Source of the DNA: Brachybacterium halotolerans
GTDB lineage: Bacteria > Actinomycetota > Actinomycetes > Actinomycetales > Dermabacteraceae
Assembly (NCBI RefSeq): GCF_016623465.1
Contig: NZ_JAEDAJ010000008.1
Span: forward strand, 1 to 64,000
Direction of reading: 5' to 3'
DNA: 64,000 nt
Shown: positions 61,114 to 64,000 of the stretch, piece after piece
Layout: each line of letters opens with the position of its first letter
Numbering within the stretch: the stretch's first letter is position 1
Notes under the pieces: model-generated
Seen by the model: the letters and a program-made list of their open reading frames with translations, nothing else
Database searches by the model: none
Told to the model about the DNA's origin: nothing
Translations under genes and position numbers: made by a program

Positions 61114-63696
61114 TCAGCCCTTGAAGGCGACCTTCTTCTCGGCGATCAGGCCGTGCAGGAACTCGGCGGCCCATTCGCGGGTGAGCGCCTCGGCGGGCTG
61201 GAAGGTGCTGCCCGAGGCCACGCCCTCCTTCTTCAGCCAGGCGATCTGCCGGGCGAAGGTCGAGCTCGCCGGCACGTCGCTGAACGGCGCCTTCGTCGGC
61301 TTCGGGGCGGACGGGGAGCCCGCATACCGGTAGAGGTACGCGGCGGTCTCCTGACGGGTGACGGCCTGGGTGGGGCGGAAGGTGCCGTCGGAGTAGCCGC
61401 CGACGATCCCTTCCTGCTTCGCCCAGATGATCGCCCGGTAGTTGTTCGTCTTCCCCTGCTCGACGTCGCCGAAGGGCTCGTTGCGCGGCAGGCTCACCTC
61501 GGGCTTGCCGGCGGCGCGGTAGAGGAACGCGGCGAGCGCCGCGCGGGTGACCTTCTTGCGCGGGGCGAAGGTAACGTCGGCCCGGCCGGGGATGATCCCC
61601 TTGAGGGCCGCCCACTGGATCGCGTCGTAGTGCTCCGATCCCTTCTTCACGTCGCTGAACTCGGTGCGCGCGGGCAGGATCTGCACGACCGTCGGCTTCG
61701 GGCCGGTGCCCTCGAACTCGGGCCAGTAGGAGACCTGCTCGTCGAAGGTGCCGTCCTCGCCCGGGTGCTGGACCGAGACGAAGGCGGTGCGGTCCTGATC
61801 GCGCACGATCGGGCCGCAGGTCTCGGCATCCACCGGGACGGAGGCGAACTGCTCGACCTTGCCGCGCTGGTTCCCCTCGAGGGTCACGCGGAACAGGCCG
61901 TCGTTGTACCCGATGGTGCTCGGGGCGCCGTCGGTCGAGATCCAGAGGTTCCCGACCGAGTCGAAGGCCAGGTTGTCGGGGCAGGAGATCGGCGAGACCT
62001 TCTTCTTCGGGAAGCCCGAGAAGTAGGTCGAGGTGTTCTGCGCGGGGTCGCCGCACACCAGCAGCAGATTCCAGGCGAAGGACGTCCCGGACTGCTTGCC
62101 CAGCTCGTCGATCTCGACGACGTGGCCGTCGCGGTTGACGGTGCGGGGGTTGACCTCGTCGGGCCCGGCCTTGCCCTCGGTGCCGCGGCCGTCATTGTTC
62201 GTGCAGGCCACGTAGACCTTGCGGCTCTTCAGCGAGGGCTCGACGTCCTCGCAGCGGTCCATCTTCGTGGGACCCACCTTGTCGGCCGCGAGACGGGTCT
62301 TCACGAGCACCTCGTCGACGTCCATGCCCTCGACCTTGGACTTGCCGTCCACGATCAGCGGGATCCAGCGGCCGGTGCCGTCGAAGGCGCCGTCCTTCGG
62401 GACCGCGCCCGAGCCGTTGATGGTGCCCGAGTTGCCGTCGAACTTCGCGACGTAGAGGTCACCCTCCTCGAGGAGGGTCATGTTGTGCTTGCGGTTGCCC
62501 TCCTTGTACTTCTTCGCGGAGACGAACTTGTAGAGGTAGTCGAACTTCTCGTCGTCGCCCATGTAGGCGACCGCGTGGCCGTCCTCGGCGATGATGACGT
62601 TCGCGCCCTCGTGCTTGAAGCGGCCCATGGCGGTGTGCTTGCGCGGGGTGGACTCGGGGTCCCACGGGTCCACCTCGACGATCCAGCCGAAGTGGTGGGC
62701 GGAGTTCTCGTAGCCCTCGTTCGTGGTGTCGAAGCGCGGGTCCACGTTCTCCCAGCCGCGGGCGGTGGCCATGGCGCTCATGCCGTAGCGCTTGTCCTCG
62801 TCGGTGTCGCCGGCGGTGCGGAAGTACCCGTTGAAGTTCTCCTCGCCGCTGAGCTGCGTGCCCCACGGGGTGAGGCCGCCCGAGCAGTTGCCGAAGGTGC
62901 CGTGGGTGGCGTTGCCACGGGGGAAGTCCTTGGTCTTCAGCAGGTCGGAGAAGCGGGCGGGTCCGGTGAAGGCGTACTTCGTGTCGGCGAGGAAGCGGCG
63001 GTTCAGCTCGGCGTCGACCACGTACTCGTACGGCGAGTCGTGGTCCTCGCGCTGCAGCTCGACGACGGTCAGTCCGTGGGCGTTCAGGCCCACCTCGGCG
63101 ACGGTCTCGGCGTCGGTGTCCTCCGGCAGCATGATGTTCTCGTTCGTGTACTCGTGGTTCACGAACATCACGGCGCGCAGGCCGTCGGAATCCGGGATCT
63201 CCTGGATCTCCGTGTAGTCGTTGTTGTAGCCGAACTGGCGCTTCTGCGCCTCGCCGGTCTGGGCGCCCCAGTCGAAGTCGGGGGCGTCGGAGAACAGCTT
63301 GTCGCCCCACTTGATGATGGGGTGCCACTCGAAGCCCTCGGGGACGGTGAACTCGTCGACCGTGAAGTCCACGGGGTCGATCGCGTCGAAGCGCAGCGGG
63401 CTGCCGTTCGGGGCCTTGGGGCCCTTTCCGGCGTCGACCAGGGGGCCGACGGGGGCCGCATCGGCCGACGTAGCGCCCGCGGTGCCGGCGACGGCGATCG
63501 CGAGGGCGCCCGCGGCGGTGCCGCCGAGCATGGCGCGGCGGCTCAGCGCGGCCGAGGCGACATCACGGAAGTAGGAGTTCGACGAGCTGTTGCAGGTCTC
63601 GCCGAGGCACGCGTTCGCGCACTTCAGGGCACAGGTCACGGGCGACCGCTTGCCGGCCACGTGATCCTTCATGAGCAGAGGGAGCTGGATGACCAC
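61114..63696 (-). CDS. PhoX-like alkaline phosphatase (DUF839) with three SLH repeats
   Basis: 860 residues. The long N-terminus with CALKCANACLGETC is usual for actinobacterial PhoX; the Tat motif is ALSRRAMLGGTAAGALAIAV. The DUF839 body has FNGYFRTAGDTDED, CSGGLTPWGTQLSGEE and SCPDNLAFDSVGNLWISTDG, matching the metal-dependent PhoX fold. From about residue 683 three S-layer-homology-like repeats follow (FSDVKKGSEHYDAIQWAALK, FGDVEQGKTNNYRAIIWAK, FSDVPASSTFARQIAWLKK). GTG start at 63696 preferred because AAAGGAC lies eight bases upstream; an ATG at 63672 is possible. It releases phosphate from organic esters at the cell surface. Confidence 0.9.
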   Translation of the reverse strand: MVIQLPLLMKDHVAGKRSPVTCALKCANACLGETCNSSSNSYFRDVASAALSRRAMLGGTAAGALAIAVAGTAGATSADAAPVGPLVDAGKGPKAPNGSPLRFDAIDPVDFTVDEFTVPEGFEWHPIIKWGDKLFSDAPDFDWGAQTGEAQKRQFGYNNDYTEIQEIPDSDGLRAVMFVNHEYTNENIMLPEDTDAETVAEVGLNAHGLTVVELQREDHDSPYEYVVDAELNRRFLADTKYAFTGPARFSDLLKTKDFPRGNATHGTFGNCSGGLTPWGTQLSGEENFNGYFRTAGDTDEDKRYGMSAMATARGWENVDPRFDTTNEGYENSAHHFGWIVEVDPWDPESTPRKHTAMGRFKHEGANVIIAEDGHAVAYMGDDEKFDYLYKFVSAKKYKEGNRKHNMTLLEEGDLYVAKFDGNSGTINGSGAVPKDGAFDGTGRWIPLIVDGKSKVEGMDVDEVLVKTRLAADKVGPTKMDRCEDVEPSLKSRKVYVACTNNDGRGTEGKAGPDEVNPRTVNRDGHVVEIDELGKQSGTSFAWNLLLVCGDPAQNTSTYFSGFPKKKVSPISCPDNLAFDSVGNLWISTDGAPSTIGYNDGLFRVTLEGNQRGKVEQFASVPVDAETCGPIVRDQDRTAFVSVQHPGEDGTFDEQVSYWPEFEGTGPKPTVVQILPARTEFSDVKKGSEHYDAIQWAALKGIIPGRADVTFAPRKKVTRAALAAFLYRAAGKPEVSLPRNEPFGDVEQGKTNNYRAIIWAKQEGIVGGYSDGTFRPTQAVTRQETAAYLYRYAGSPSAPKPTKAPFSDVPASSTFARQIAWLKKEGVASGSTFQPAEALTREWAAEFLHGLIAEKKVAFKG

Positions 63697-64000
63697 GACG
63701 GGTCCTTTCGCGTGGGGACGAGGCCCCGGCGGAAGGATCTCCGGCGGCATGCGCAGCGCGGCACGGTCTCCGTCGCCGCACCATCGGGTGCAGCGCGGAC
63801 TCCGCCGCCGCACCGATGGGCGCGGCGAGATCCTGCGCGGACGGTCGTGTCGCAGTGGCGCGTCCGCACTCCCCCGGGGCGCGAGGGGCGGATCGAGCAT
63901 GTCGTCCCGGAATGTCCAGTGCCCCACGCCGACATGACAGGGAGGTGTCGGGACAGTGAGCGCGGCGGGGCCCGCCGCGTCAGTGAGCGGAGGACGCGAA
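63697..64000. other. Upstream region of the phosphatase gene, no gene seen
   Basis: About 300 bases to the window edge. I see no gene and no clear GTTCAC-type PHO box on either strand; the promoter of the phosphatase should lie here. Confidence 0.4.

Overview
The window is about 64 kb of a very GC-rich genome (third codon positions almost all G or C). Overlapping stop/start junctions are frequent, GTG starts are common, and several promoters look leaderless. Gene content (Clp proteases with a ClgR-type box, trigger factor, SenX3/RegX3-PhoU, encapsulin with DyP peroxidase, archaeal-looking ValRS, DUF4235, an HNH nuclease of the DUF222 type) points to an actinobacterium. Micrococcales close to Brachybacterium (Dermabacteraceae) is my best guess, an inference from gene content rather than from a marker gene. 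It is chromosomal, mostly core or shell genes; I see no prophage, plasmid, IS or CRISPR.

Layout. 1-9 kb: tail of an HNH nuclease, an OmpR-type two-component system, a [2Fe-2S] ferredoxin, an ABC exporter with an SDR, a HAD phosphatase and a zinc-type ArsR/CDF pair. 9-17 kb: a dicarboxylate-type symporter, a three-gene ABC-2 transporter, an unknown protein, a domain-permuted lipoate ligase and a Tat-exported metallophosphoesterase. 17-30 kb: valS, then a compact selenocysteine island. It holds selB, selA, selC (tRNA-Sec), selD and a three-gene formate dehydrogenase. The large subunit is split by an in-frame UGA followed by a SECIS-like hairpin at the same distance as in E. coli fdhF. 30-38 kb: chorismate mutase, clpX, clpP2, clpP1, an NlpC/P60 hydrolase, a 0.7-kb intergenic region with a large palindrome, trigger factor with a histone-H1-like tail, tRNA-Pro and tRNA-Gly. 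38-43 kb: a DUF4870 protein, an encapsulin operon with DyP peroxidase cargo, and a DNA-alkylation repair pair (Ada-AlkA fusion plus Ogt). 43-54 kb: an aminotransferase, an ABC ATPase/membrane pair, an MFS transporter, small enzymes, then beta-phosphoglucomutase, GH65 phosphorylase, YihY and peptide deformylase with overlapping ends. 55-64 kb: a Rieske lipoprotein, trmB, an LCP protein, DUF4235, and a phosphate-control region (phoU, senX3, regX3) ending in a PhoX-like phosphatase with SLH repeats.

How the genes work together. selA, selB, selC and selD make and insert selenocysteine, and the only client seen here is the adjacent formate dehydrogenase; selD and fdhA each have a predicted leaderless promoter. 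DyP peroxidase is probably packed in the encapsulin shell. Trigger factor, ClpP1P2 and ClpX form a protein-quality block. PhoU, SenX3-RegX3 and the secreted phosphatase suggest a phosphate-starvation response. A run of G and C homopolymers at 60925-61013 looks more like a sequencing or assembly fault than biology.
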